Assembly (NCBI GenBank): GCA_900551555.1
Contig: URWC01000065.1
Span: 1 to 9,558 of the forward strand
From: an uncultured Collinsella sp.
GTDB taxonomy: Bacteria > Actinomycetota > Coriobacteriia > Coriobacteriales > Coriobacteriaceae
Length of the DNA: 9,558 nucleotides
Direction of reading: 5' to 3'
A program made the position numbers and the translations under genes. The notes below the pieces were generated by a model. The model worked only from the letters and a program-made list of their open reading frames with translations, did no database searches and was not told the DNA's origin. Positions 1-6,899 of this stretch are shown here, piece after piece (position 1 is the stretch's first letter; the number at the start of each line of letters is the position of its first letter).

Positions 1-1137
1 GGCGAGCGACTCCAGCACACTCAGCGGCTGGCCCTCGGAGATGCTCGTCAAAATCGTAAAGTCGAGTTTTTGCATGTACTCGGCCACGTCCACGCGGCCG
101 GTAAAGATCAAGTCGCGCACGCCGAGCGTCTCGACCAGGTCATAGCATTCGGCCGCATATTCCTCGTCGTCCACGCCGCCCATAATGTGCAGGCGCACCT
201 TTGGCAGGCGCTCGTGCAGCTCAAAGAAGGCGTAGATCATGGTTTTGACGTCTTTGATGGGCGCCAGGCGCACCACGGCACCGATATCGACCCAGCCATC
301 ATCGGGCTTGATCGGGATATCCTTAAAACGGTCGAATTGAATGCCGTTAGGGATGACCAGGCATTTGTCGGCATCGCAACCCATATCGATCTGCGTCTTT
401 CGGGCGTTATGAAACAGGCTCGTCACGCGGAAGGCGCGGCGGTAAATCCCCTCGGACAGCAGGTAGAAAAAGCGAATCCAACGGTCCTTAAACGAGGGCA
501 CCACCCAGTCGGCACGAATGATCTCCTCCTCGCGCTCGCGGGTGTAGATGCCGTGCTCGGTCAGCAGTACCGGCGCGTTGTGAACGCTCGAACCCAAACA
601 GGCAAGCAGGCCACCATAACCGGTCGAGATGGCGTGGTACACGTCGGCCACCGGCACCTCGCTGCCCAGCAGGTACAGCACGGGCAACAGCATGGAGCGC
701 ATGGTGTGGAAGGCGTCGGCAAAGGGGATATAGGGATATTCGGCCAGACACACGTCGCGGAAGATGTCCATAAACGTACGGCTCTGCAGAAACGAGAGCG
801 GGTGCACGCGGCGGCGCTGGAAGATGTCGAACAGCACATCCCAATCCGGATTCGACAGCTCCACCAAGCGGCGCAGCGCCTCGCGCTCGCGATCGTCAAA
901 GCTCACCTCACGCTGTTCGCCCGAAAGACGCAGGGCATCGTCCAAGAAAACCTCGTGCACCTCGACGACGTTACCGGGCAGCTCATAGACAAACTTGCCG
1001 CGGTCGACAGCGTGCGCGCCAATCACCCACAGCACAAACTCGTGCTCGGGCATGGCCTGGATATAGCCGTGCATCCAGGTGGACACGCCGCCGTGTACAT
1101 AGGGGTAGCAACCCTCGAGCACCAAGCAGATTCTCAT
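1..1137 (-). CDS. pelF: PelF-type GT4 glycosyltransferase, 3' end outside the window
   Basis: This is a cytosolic family-4 glycosyltransferase of the Pel pathway, known to use UDP-sugar (UDP-GlcNAc/GalNAc type) to polymerise the Pel polysaccharide together with the PelD-PelE-PelG membrane complex. The reading frame starts at ATG 1137 with GGAGGG just upstream and is open to base 1, giving 379 codons. PelF proteins are about 500 residues, so roughly the last quarter is missing. Diagnostic PelF stretches are visible: the N-terminus MRICLVLEGCYPYVHGGVS, the motif TEHGIYTRERE in mid-protein, and the C-terminal-domain motif SEGQPLSVLE, whose E368 and E376 form the EX7E signature of retaining GT4 enzymes. 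The ATG overlaps the pelA stop codon as ATGA, so translation is probably coupled. A pelG flippase-like gene would be expected next. The assignment is very likely; the exact sugar is inferred from the family. Confidence 0.93.
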   Translation of the reverse strand, partial: MRICLVLEGCYPYVHGGVSTWMHGYIQAMPEHEFVLWVIGAHAVDRGKFVYELPGNVVEVHEVFLDDALRLSGEQREVSFDDREREALRRLVELSNPDWDVLFDIFQRRRVHPLSFLQSRTFMDIFRDVCLAEYPYIPFADAFHTMRSMLLPVLYLLGSEVPVADVYHAISTGYGGLLACLGSSVHNAPVLLTEHGIYTREREEEIIRADWVVPSFKDRWIRFFYLLSEGIYRRAFRVTSLFHNARKTQIDMGCDADKCLVIPNGIQFDRFKDIPIKPDDGWVDIGAVVRLAPIKDVKTMIYAFFELHERLPKVRLHIMGGVDDEEYAAECYDLVETLGVRDLIFTGRVDVAEYMQKLDFTILTSISEGQPLSVLESLA

Positions 1138-2339
1138 CGGTCGCCACCCTCCTTGCGCTCGATCGTCACCGTGCTGTCATTAGCCTTGACCAGGTACAAA
1201 TTGCCCGTCAGGTGCGTTATCTCGCCGCCGGCCACCGTACCGGGCTCGCCGTCGTTAGCGCGGAACATAAACCACGCCTCGTCATGGAAGTTACCCAGGC
1301 TGAGCGTCCAGGCGTCCTCGTTCGAATCCACGCTCACCGTCACGGCAGAGAAACGCTGGATTGCGCCCGAGCAATCCGATGCCGTCTGACGGCGCAGGTC
1401 GGGCGCAGCGTTGGTGAGCCAATCCAGATAGTCGACCAAGCCGCCCTTATAGACCTCCCAGCCTTCCTTGGCGCCGCGGTCGGGATCAAGCAGGTCATCG
1501 GGGTGCATAAAGTGCGTGCTCACGTAGTGCATGTTGAGCTCGGACACCGCGGCCAGGCGCATAAAGGTGTCGCCGACCATGCCGCCCGAAACAATGCGGG
1601 GCTGCTCCACCATGCCGTCGCTCGCCACGCCAAATTCCTGCACGTAGGGCAGGCCCGTGCCGTCCTCAAAGTAGGTGGCCGCGATGGTCTTAATGCGCGG
1701 CACATCCTGCTCGATAATTGTGCGCGCACGGGCCGAAAGGATATTCGATGGCGGCACGTATACCGAGCCGTGCGCATTGGGCAGCACCTCGTCCTGAAAA
1801 TCGATCAGCTCGTTGAGCGATGCGACGAGCGCCTGCTTGTTCTTCCACGTCTTGTAGGCATACACGTCGCCGTAGTCGGTATCCGAAAGCGCGAGCGGCT
1901 GATGGTTGTAGCCGTGAAATCCCAGCTCGCCGCCCATCTGCAACAACATGCCGCCAAAGTAGCGAAACTGCGTCGCATCAGCCTGACGGGCGGGTTCGGC
2001 CTGGTCGACCGCGTCCTCGTAGTTCTCGATCATCACGCCCGTATAGCGAATGTCATATTGCTCCGCAAGCTTTTGCACGTCAGGCCACCAGACCTTAGCG
2101 TAAAAGTCTGCGATGGAAAGCCCGTAATCGCGCTTAATGTAGGTGCCGTCACCAGAGGGAACCGGACTCGGAAAATCGTCAAGGTAGAACACCGAGCTGT
2201 TGATAACCGGATAGGCGGTAGCGCTGCCCATCAGGCTGATAGCCGATGCATAAAAGCCACGCACGACCTTGTCGTAAATGCCGATATTGCAGACCACGGC
2301 CCGGCCGTTGCCACATGCGCTCGACCAGATCAGCGGCAC
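1134..2339 (-). CDS. PelA C-terminal fragment: DUF2194-like polysaccharide deacetylase domain
   Basis: This frame continues pelA after the amber codon. The first possible restart is GTG 2339, giving 401 residues, but it has only a poor GGAAG-like site before it, so independent translation is doubtful. The protein resembles DUF2194 / CE4-like deacetylases, which remove N-acetyl groups from the exported polysaccharide. Visible motifs, numbered from the GTG, are YLDDFPSP (52-59, with the Asp pair expected at the metal/base site), HGYNH (142-146), YVPPSNILS (194-202) and STHFMHPDD (274-282), which supply the likely metal-binding histidines. A beta-rich C-terminal segment (about 315-401) follows. 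All candidate catalytic residues are kept. If made separately it would lack a secretion signal and stay in the cytoplasm, away from its substrate. Confidence 0.75.
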   Translation of the reverse strand: MPLIWSSACGNGRAVVCNIGIYDKVVRGFYASAISLMGSATAYPVINSSVFYLDDFPSPVPSGDGTYIKRDYGLSIADFYAKVWWPDVQKLAEQYDIRYTGVMIENYEDAVDQAEPARQADATQFRYFGGMLLQMGGELGFHGYNHQPLALSDTDYGDVYAYKTWKNKQALVASLNELIDFQDEVLPNAHGSVYVPPSNILSARARTIIEQDVPRIKTIAATYFEDGTGLPYVQEFGVASDGMVEQPRIVSGGMVGDTFMRLAAVSELNMHYVSTHFMHPDDLLDPDRGAKEGWEVYKGGLVDYLDWLTNAAPDLRRQTASDCSGAIQRFSAVTVSVDSNEDAWTLSLGNFHDEAWFMFRANDGEPGTVAGGEITHLTGNLYLVKANDSTVTIERKEGGDR

Positions 2340-2354
2340 GCCCGCATCTTCCGT

Positions 2355-2357
2355 CTA
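2355..2357 (-). other. In-frame TAG stop inside pelA
   Basis: Read on the minus strand, the codon order is GTG TGG GCC TAG ACG GAA GAT. Frame continuity on both sides is exact, since the upstream stop and the downstream frame differ by a multiple of three. The downstream sequence carries straight on into conserved DUF2194-like protein. This single codon is the only lesion I can see in the gene. Confidence 0.85.
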
Positions 2358-3014
2358 GGCCCACACATGCGCGGACGCCTGCAGCGACACCGGAAGCGCG
2401 GATTCAAAGGGATCGGAGAACTCGTAGCGCTCTCCTCCTCCAATCATAAAGTCCTCAGCGGGCACAATACTCTCGCACATGACGCAGCCGTCGCCAAACG
2501 ATTCGACCCCCAGCTTGGGAGCGATCGCCTCCAAGGCATCCGAGCTATCCGGCGTCATGGCGAACATGAGCGAGCCGCCGGCACTTGCCCAGCTCGTAAG
2601 GTCGGACAGATGCGTGCCGAGCGCATCGAGCGACGGCATAAGCACGATAACGCGCTCGAAGGCAGCTAGGTCCGGAATCGCAGCCGCGCCGTCGGTAGCA
2701 AGATCCACGTCGCGGTGGGCGATCTTCATATCGAGCAGAATTTGGTCGAACTGCTCCCTGGCGTCTGCAACGTCGTACTGGCTCGAATCAGTGATAACCA
2801 GGCATGTGGGCTTGGAGCCGGCAATCGCCGCCGAGGCCTGCACCGCGTCGTTGTCGGCAAGCATGCCGAGCTCGTGCTGCGTGGAGCTGTACTGCACGCC
2901 GGCGCGCTCAACGAGCAGCACCGCAGCCATGGCAATAAAAACCGCCCACACCACGAGCATTCCCGTCCAGCGAAAGTGGCCCACATGGTTGCGGACGCGC
3001 TGTTTTAAACTCAT
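2355..3014 (-). CDS. PelA N-terminal fragment: membrane anchor and Rossmann-like domain
   Basis: This 219-residue fragment is what the pelA start would produce before the amber codon. Residues 17-35 form one hydrophobic helix after a basic N-terminus (MSLKQRVRNH), as in an uncleaved signal anchor with the rest outside the cell. Residues about 65-210 alternate hydrophobic strands and helices (CLVITDSS, RVIVLMPSLDALG, GGSLMFAMTPDSS), like the amidotransferase-like N-terminal domain of DUF2194 proteins. No catalytic motif is seen. The start is placed at ATG 3014 because it overlaps the pelE stop as ATGA and has a strong GGAGGAGG site upstream. A longer TTG start at 3038 would sit upstream of that site and is less likely. 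On its own the fragment would have no deacetylase activity. Confidence 0.75.
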   Translation of the reverse strand: MSLKQRVRNHVGHFRWTGMLVVWAVFIAMAAVLLVERAGVQYSSTQHELGMLADNDAVQASAAIAGSKPTCLVITDSSQYDVADAREQFDQILLDMKIAHRDVDLATDGAAAIPDLAAFERVIVLMPSLDALGTHLSDLTSWASAGGSLMFAMTPDSSDALEAIAPKLGVESFGDGCVMCESIVPAEDFMIGGGERYEFSDPFESALPVSLQASAHVWA

Positions 3015-3916
3015 CGGGCCTCCTCCCCGTTGCGCCAAAACGCCAGCTTTTCGCGATTCGCGGCACTTACATACACATGCTGCTTTTCGATCGCATCAAT
3101 CACGTGCCGCACCGCCTGCCCGTCGCGGCGCATTACGGCAAGTCGCAAGGCAAGCATCCAAACTTCCTGATCGTCCGGCGCCTCGATTACCAGCTGGTCG
3201 ACCAGGCTTTCGGCCTTGACCACCTCATTGGCATCGGCCAGCGCAGCGGCATAGCGAATCCGCAGCTCAAGGGTGTCCTCACGCTCGCAACGACGCGCAA
3301 GTAGGCGCGCATACTGCTGGCGTTGAATCTGAGCCACGCGGCCCTCGGCCAGTCCAGAGGCCAGATAGTCGCCCAGATAGTCACAGTACGCATCCAGATG
3401 CTGAGGACTCGGGTCGGTTTTAAAGATACGCTCGAGCTGCTGCAGTTTGAGGTCGGACTCCTTGGAGATCTGCGCCACGGCCGTCGCGGCGTAGTGCGCC
3501 ACCTCGACATCGTCGTTGAGCTTGGCGGCCTGCAGCTGAGCCAGATATGCGTCCGGGTCTTCGGTGAGCATGGAGAGCATTAAACGGCGGCGCTCACCAG
3601 GGTCATTGACAATCAATGCCTCCTCGAGCGGCACCACGCCGGCATCGCCCTCGCGGCTCTGAACCAGCAGACCACGATGGGCTTCGTCGTTTTTGCGCAG
3701 CGATTCCAGCGCGGCGCTGTTAGCCCCGCTGCCAAGCGTGGAGCCGAGCAGCGTCAGCAACACCGCCAGCAGCGGACCCCACAGCGGCACGAGCACGACT
3801 ACGACCAGCATATGTCTTTCTATCCGCAATAGACCCTGCTTACAGGCGATCCAAAGCAGAAAGCATGCAAGCGCATGGATCAGCAGCAGCGCCGCGACAA
3901 CGATCGACGAGGTCAA
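3011..3916 (-). CDS. pelE: PelE-like membrane protein with TPR-like helical repeats
   Basis: PelE is an inner-membrane scaffold of the Pel synthase complex; it binds PelD and helps assemble PelF and PelG. The 301-residue product has two N-terminal membrane helices (about 4-24 and 36-58) and then a long, mostly helical soluble region. That region has spaced Ala/Leu helix pairs typical of TPR repeats (about 95-290, for example YAATAVAQISKESDLKLQQL and RYAAALADANEVVKAESLV). Length and layout match the known PelE (about 330 residues in Pseudomonas). The start is TTG 3916, which overlaps the pelD stop as TTGA and has GGTGGAGG a few bases upstream. The end overlaps pelA. Sequence identity of PelE proteins is low, so the call depends largely on architecture and on its place between pelD and pelA. 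Confidence 0.82.
   Translation of the reverse strand: MTSSIVVAALLLIHALACFLLWIACKQGLLRIERHMLVVVVLVPLWGPLLAVLLTLLGSTLGSGANSAALESLRKNDEAHRGLLVQSREGDAGVVPLEEALIVNDPGERRRLMLSMLTEDPDAYLAQLQAAKLNDDVEVAHYAATAVAQISKESDLKLQQLERIFKTDPSPQHLDAYCDYLGDYLASGLAEGRVAQIQRQQYARLLARRCEREDTLELRIRYAAALADANEVVKAESLVDQLVIEAPDDQEVWMLALRLAVMRRDGQAVRHVIDAIEKQHVYVSAANREKLAFWRNGEEAR
3019..3027 (-). promoter_or_regulatory. Strong ribosome binding site that fixes the pelA start
   Basis: On the minus strand a purine run (GGGGAGGAGG type) ends four bases before ATG 3014. It lies inside the last codons of pelE and supports the ATGA-overlap start over the alternative TTG at 3038. Confidence 0.7.
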
Positions 3917-6051
3917 ACGGCCTCCACCTCACCATCGCCAGCAGGGGCAATACGCTGCAAAAGCGCCACGACGCCCTCGCTATCCACCGGCTCGACCGCG
4001 ATGTGCTGGGCACCCAGGCGCTTGTGGATGATGGGCAGATCGCTCATTCCAGCCTGGCGCATAAGCAGGTAAAGCATGTCGCCATCGACCAAGCCCGCGG
4101 CATCGCTCTCGCGAATCGCCGACCCGATAGCGCCGACCAACTCGCCGACAGGCTCCAGACCCGGCACCACGCGCAGGAGCAAGAAACTCCCCATCTTGTT
4201 GTCCGCCAGCGCCTGCTCGGCGGCAAGCTCGCGGCCAAAGGCGCTCTCGTTAAGAACGCACGTACCGGCAATGCAGTGTTTGTCCTGCGCCACGTCCTCG
4301 TAATCGAAGGCGCGACCCAATGCACTTTCCACCAAGCCGCACAGGATGCGGAACAGGTTTTGGTAGTAGAGCGTCATCTGGCTTTCGGCCACCTGGCGCA
4401 CAAAAATCAACACGGCAGGCGCACCGTCGCGGTATATGACGTAACCAAACATCGGGAGCCCCGGCGTCAGCGACCGGTTGACCCACAGGCTCGAGCGCTC
4501 TCCGCCATCCAAGAAAGGCGCGGGCTCTACAAGCGAACACGAGCGAGCAATGTTGTCGGCAATTGCGGGACTCGCCGCCACCAAGCGCGCAAACGAGCCA
4601 GACGTAACGTGATAGATCGCAACCGAATCGTTCTTCAGGATATCGCCCAGCAGCTCACAGCACTTGCGGTAAATATCGCGCGGATTGAGCACGTCGAGCT
4701 CCTGCGTCACAGCAAAGATCTTGCCAAAGCTGTCGTGGCGTCCCACGATCTGGCGCTTGTAGGCCTGCTTGTCCTCAATGGCATCGTGGTAGAGCCGCGA
4801 CAGGAACGCGTTGCGGTTTCGCAGCAGCTCACTTTCGGCGCGCTCGGCTTTCATCGCCTCGGCGTTACGCAGCTGCACGTAGCCGCACACGGCGCCCACC
4901 ACAAAGTACGCAATAAATGGCAGCCAGTTGGACGGCTCGTAGAAGAGACTCTGAAAGGAATAGCCGTACTGGATAAAGAAGCTCGCCGCCAAACCCGCCG
5001 AAGCCAGCAGCGCCGCGACCAGACCAAAATCGAGCCCATAGAGTGTGCCGATCAGCACTACGTAGAGCAGGCGATAATCGAGCACATTGAGCTGCGCAGA
5101 CTGGGAAAACACCAGCTCCAGGCCCTCAAAGAGCACCCAAGCGAGCGCGGTCTCCAGGCATTTGATGAGCAGCTTGCGCGCCCGCATGCGATCGATGATG
5201 GCACGCAGCGGGTTGGTCTTCTTGGCGCGGGCATTGGCCCGGCGAGCCTGAATAGTCGAGAGATCGCGCAACAGGTCATAGCGCTGGAGCCAGCCGTAGC
5301 GCACACGGACAGCATCGCCGGTGGGCAGAGCATAGCCAGCCGACTCACCATAGGCGACCGCAAGGCCAGGGAACAAGTCCTTCAGCGCGTCGCCCAGACC
5401 GCCCGCCGTGTGGTTAAAACTGTCGGGCACATCGATGATCTCAAAGGTATCGTCCCAGCTGTCGAAGACGCGGCTCACCAGCACGGCAAGTTCCTCCGCG
5501 CAAAGCAGGGGCAACGGCGCGTCCGCTGCACCCTCCAGAGCGACCGAACCGCCCGAGCACGACTCAAAGAGCGGCACCAAAAACGGGTCGACCAGCGACG
5601 GTGACGCGGTATACAAATAGGGCGTGCGCAGAATCTTGGCTTGGACGCCATCGCGCTGTGCATAGTAGCGACACAGGTCGTTCGCCGCGTGCGCAATGAT
5701 GCCCTTACCGGTTTGTCCCGCAGCATCTGCAGCATCCTCCGCGGCGGCGGGCCCGGCCACAAACAGCAGCTGCACCTGGCGGCCCAAGCAGGCGCGAAAG
5801 ACCGATCGCAGCAGTTCAACATCACCAAAGGTCTCGGTATGTGGCGTAAGGTACGTGGAAAGATAGACCACGCGATCGAACTCGTAGGCCTGGTCCAGGT
5901 GCTGCAGCAGCTCTTTCCACGACATATGGGACGAGGACCCGTCGCGCTGCGCATCGTTAGCAGCTACAACCTGAACATGGTCCCCAGGGAACGCCTTGGC
6001 ACAAAAGTCATCATCGATATACGAAGTATTGCCAACAACCAGCACTTCCAC
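3913..6051 (-). CDS. pelD: PelD c-di-GMP receptor fused to a degenerate epimerase-like domain
   Basis: This is the regulatory membrane subunit of the Pel synthase, which in Pseudomonas switches on polymer synthesis when it binds c-di-GMP. The 712-residue product has four parts. Residues 1 to about 290 resemble an NAD-dependent epimerase/SDR fold, but the glycine motif is degenerate (VVGNTSYIDDDF) and no clear YxxxK pair is seen, so it is probably non-catalytic. About 297-393 hold four membrane helices. About 400-575 form a helical linker and a GAF-like domain. About 590-700 form a degenerate GGDEF domain: RESD at 647-650 sits where the RxxD inhibitory site lies, and VDGDM at 655-659 replaces GGDEF. 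The start is GTG 6051 with AAGGGGAGGGG eight bases upstream. It is the first gene of the operon. Some Gram-positive pel operons carry the epimerase as a separate gene (pelH), which fits a fusion here. Confidence 0.88.
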   Translation of the reverse strand: MEVLVVGNTSYIDDDFCAKAFPGDHVQVVAANDAQRDGSSSHMSWKELLQHLDQAYEFDRVVYLSTYLTPHTETFGDVELLRSVFRACLGRQVQLLFVAGPAAAEDAADAAGQTGKGIIAHAANDLCRYYAQRDGVQAKILRTPYLYTASPSLVDPFLVPLFESCSGGSVALEGAADAPLPLLCAEELAVLVSRVFDSWDDTFEIIDVPDSFNHTAGGLGDALKDLFPGLAVAYGESAGYALPTGDAVRVRYGWLQRYDLLRDLSTIQARRANARAKKTNPLRAIIDRMRARKLLIKCLETALAWVLFEGLELVFSQSAQLNVLDYRLLYVVLIGTLYGLDFGLVAALLASAGLAASFFIQYGYSFQSLFYEPSNWLPFIAYFVVGAVCGYVQLRNAEAMKAERAESELLRNRNAFLSRLYHDAIEDKQAYKRQIVGRHDSFGKIFAVTQELDVLNPRDIYRKCCELLGDILKNDSVAIYHVTSGSFARLVAASPAIADNIARSCSLVEPAPFLDGGERSSLWVNRSLTPGLPMFGYVIYRDGAPAVLIFVRQVAESQMTLYYQNLFRILCGLVESALGRAFDYEDVAQDKHCIAGTCVLNESAFGRELAAEQALADNKMGSFLLLRVVPGLEPVGELVGAIGSAIRESDAAGLVDGDMLYLLMRQAGMSDLPIIHKRLGAQHIAVEPVDSEGVVALLQRIAPAGDGEVEAV

Positions 6052-6096
6052 CGTGCGCGCCCCTCCCCTTAGATTTCAATCATGCCAAACATGCGT

Positions 6097-6124
6097 ATTG
6101 TACGCTGCCCGCGCATATGACCAA
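6097..6124 (-). promoter_or_regulatory. Candidate promoter of the pel operon
   Basis: On the minus strand TACAAT (6097-6102) is a good -10 box, with TTGGTC (6119-6124) as a weak -35 box at a 16-base spacing. It lies about 45 bases before the pelD GTG, in the only gap upstream of the operon (6052-6152). No riboswitch-like fold, including a c-di-GMP type, is recognisable in this short gap. Prediction is by eye only. Confidence 0.4.
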
Positions 6125-6152
6125 AATCTTTAAGGCTGTTTTAAGAACATCT

Positions 6153-6899
6153 TTAGAGGGAGGAGGCAGCCTCGATTGGACTAGAGGGCAAAGCCTCGAG
6201 CGTCTGTTTCATGTTGGAGCCCCTCAAAAGAGAGTTATTGTCCTGGGCGATATAAACCCAACTATCCTGATATGAGCCGACAGGAGCAAGGAGCGCGAGG
6301 AGCTCCAAGAAACCAATAACGTCCGTACCGTATTTTTTAGAAAACTTGCGCGCCAGATCATACTTTTTCTGCTGCGTTGCCCTACCTGAATAATCGGACA
6401 AAGCATGCTCAAGGTTGCGTGACATATATGCAGCTTTAAAAGGAATCTTCCTTTTATTACAGGTCAGCTCATGCGTCCTAGATAACGTCTTAAGACACGA
6501 AGATTTACATTGATTTCTCTGGCGCAGCGAGGCGACGCTCGACGTTTCGATCCTATCTTCAAAATAGGAACAACGAGGCTCATCTGCATCAAAGACAACC
6601 AGCGAATCATCGATAAATGCACCATCGGTATCGGACAGCAGCACAATGGCGTCTAAATCGGTGACACGTAGCTTGTCCTTAGCGAGAAATTCCTTTACAG
6701 CATCAACCAGCCGCTTCTTAATAGTCGAAGCGGGATTTCCCGCACCGAGAGCATGTACCGATGTGATGTCGCCGCGCACAATCCCAAAACGAGGACCAGG
6801 ATGTTCCCCGCTTGCAAACAAACTTGTAAGAGCACGGCCCAATGCGAGCTCATCAGTTTCACCTTCGACGATAAAGAGAACGAACTTGGTAGCACCCAT
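6153..6899 (-). CDS. TOPRIM-like protein paired with an ATPase (candidate defence effector)
   Basis: This 248-residue protein has the layout of a TOPRIM nuclease-like domain. An N-terminal strand ends in VEGETDE (E12 as the TOPRIM glutamate), a second strand ends in LLSDTDG (D90 and D92 as the DxD pair), and NLEHAL near 162-167 may give a further acidic residue (E164). A basic segment RNQCKSSCLK (128-137) and a C-terminal SWVYI...NNSLLRGSN block look like family-conserved motifs. I know similar unnamed proteins beside ATPases in other Gram-positive genomes, but only from memory. The start ATG 6899 overlaps the ATPase stop as TAATG, with GGAG upstream. TOPRIM partners of ATPases (OLD, Gabija, PARIS AriB) cut nucleic acid when released or activated; that role is inferred here. 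It is too different for me to call AriB (DUF4435) or RloB. It is more AT-rich than the pel genes. Confidence 0.8.
   Translation of the reverse strand: MGATKFVLFIVEGETDELALGRALTSLFASGEHPGPRFGIVRGDITSVHALGAGNPASTIKKRLVDAVKEFLAKDKLRVTDLDAIVLLSDTDGAFIDDSLVVFDADEPRCSYFEDRIETSSVASLRQRNQCKSSCLKTLSRTHELTCNKRKIPFKAAYMSRNLEHALSDYSGRATQQKKYDLARKFSKKYGTDVIGFLELLALLAPVGSYQDSWVYIAQDNNSLLRGSNMKQTLEALPSSPIEAASSL

Larger units (their letters stand above)
1134..3014 (-). pseudogene. pelA: pelA (DUF2194-type deacetylase) interrupted by an in-frame amber codon
   Basis: From ATG 3014 to TGA 1134 there is one reading frame of 626 positions broken only by TAG at 2357-2355 (codon 220). No frameshift is present: the codons on both sides (AHVWA, stop, TEDAGVPLIW) lie in the same frame and read as one DUF2194-like protein. 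In Gram-positive pel operons this position, between pelE and pelF, carries a single membrane-anchored polysaccharide deacetylase (often called PelADA). The downstream part keeps all its motifs and shows no other damage, which points to a recent single-base change (for example CAG or TGG to TAG), amber suppression, or an assembly error. Without readthrough, the deacetylase domain would lack its membrane anchor and export signal. Both ends are coupled to their neighbours by ATGA overlaps. Confidence 0.8.

Noticed and set aside
70..1389. 439-codon plus-strand open frame
   Set aside because: It is antisense to pelF and the end of pelA, which carry recognisable protein motifs.
1212..2669. 485-codon plus-strand open frame spanning the pelA amber codon
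   Set aside because: It mirrors the deacetylase frame, has no ribosome site and a low-complexity His/Arg-rich product. The minus-strand frame has clear DUF2194 motifs.
3865..5604. 579-codon open frame on the plus strand
   Set aside because: It lies opposite pelD and parts of pelE. The peptide is rich in His, Arg, Gln and Ala without domain logic, as expected for the antisense of a GC-rich gene.
6127..6146. Possible intrinsic terminator after the TOPRIM gene
   Set aside because: The arms are AT-only with a mismatch, and the following T-run is short. It is too weak to list.
6052..6152. c-di-GMP riboswitch controlling pel
   Set aside because: The gap is short and shows no recognisable GEMM-type conserved elements; control appears to be through PelD itself.
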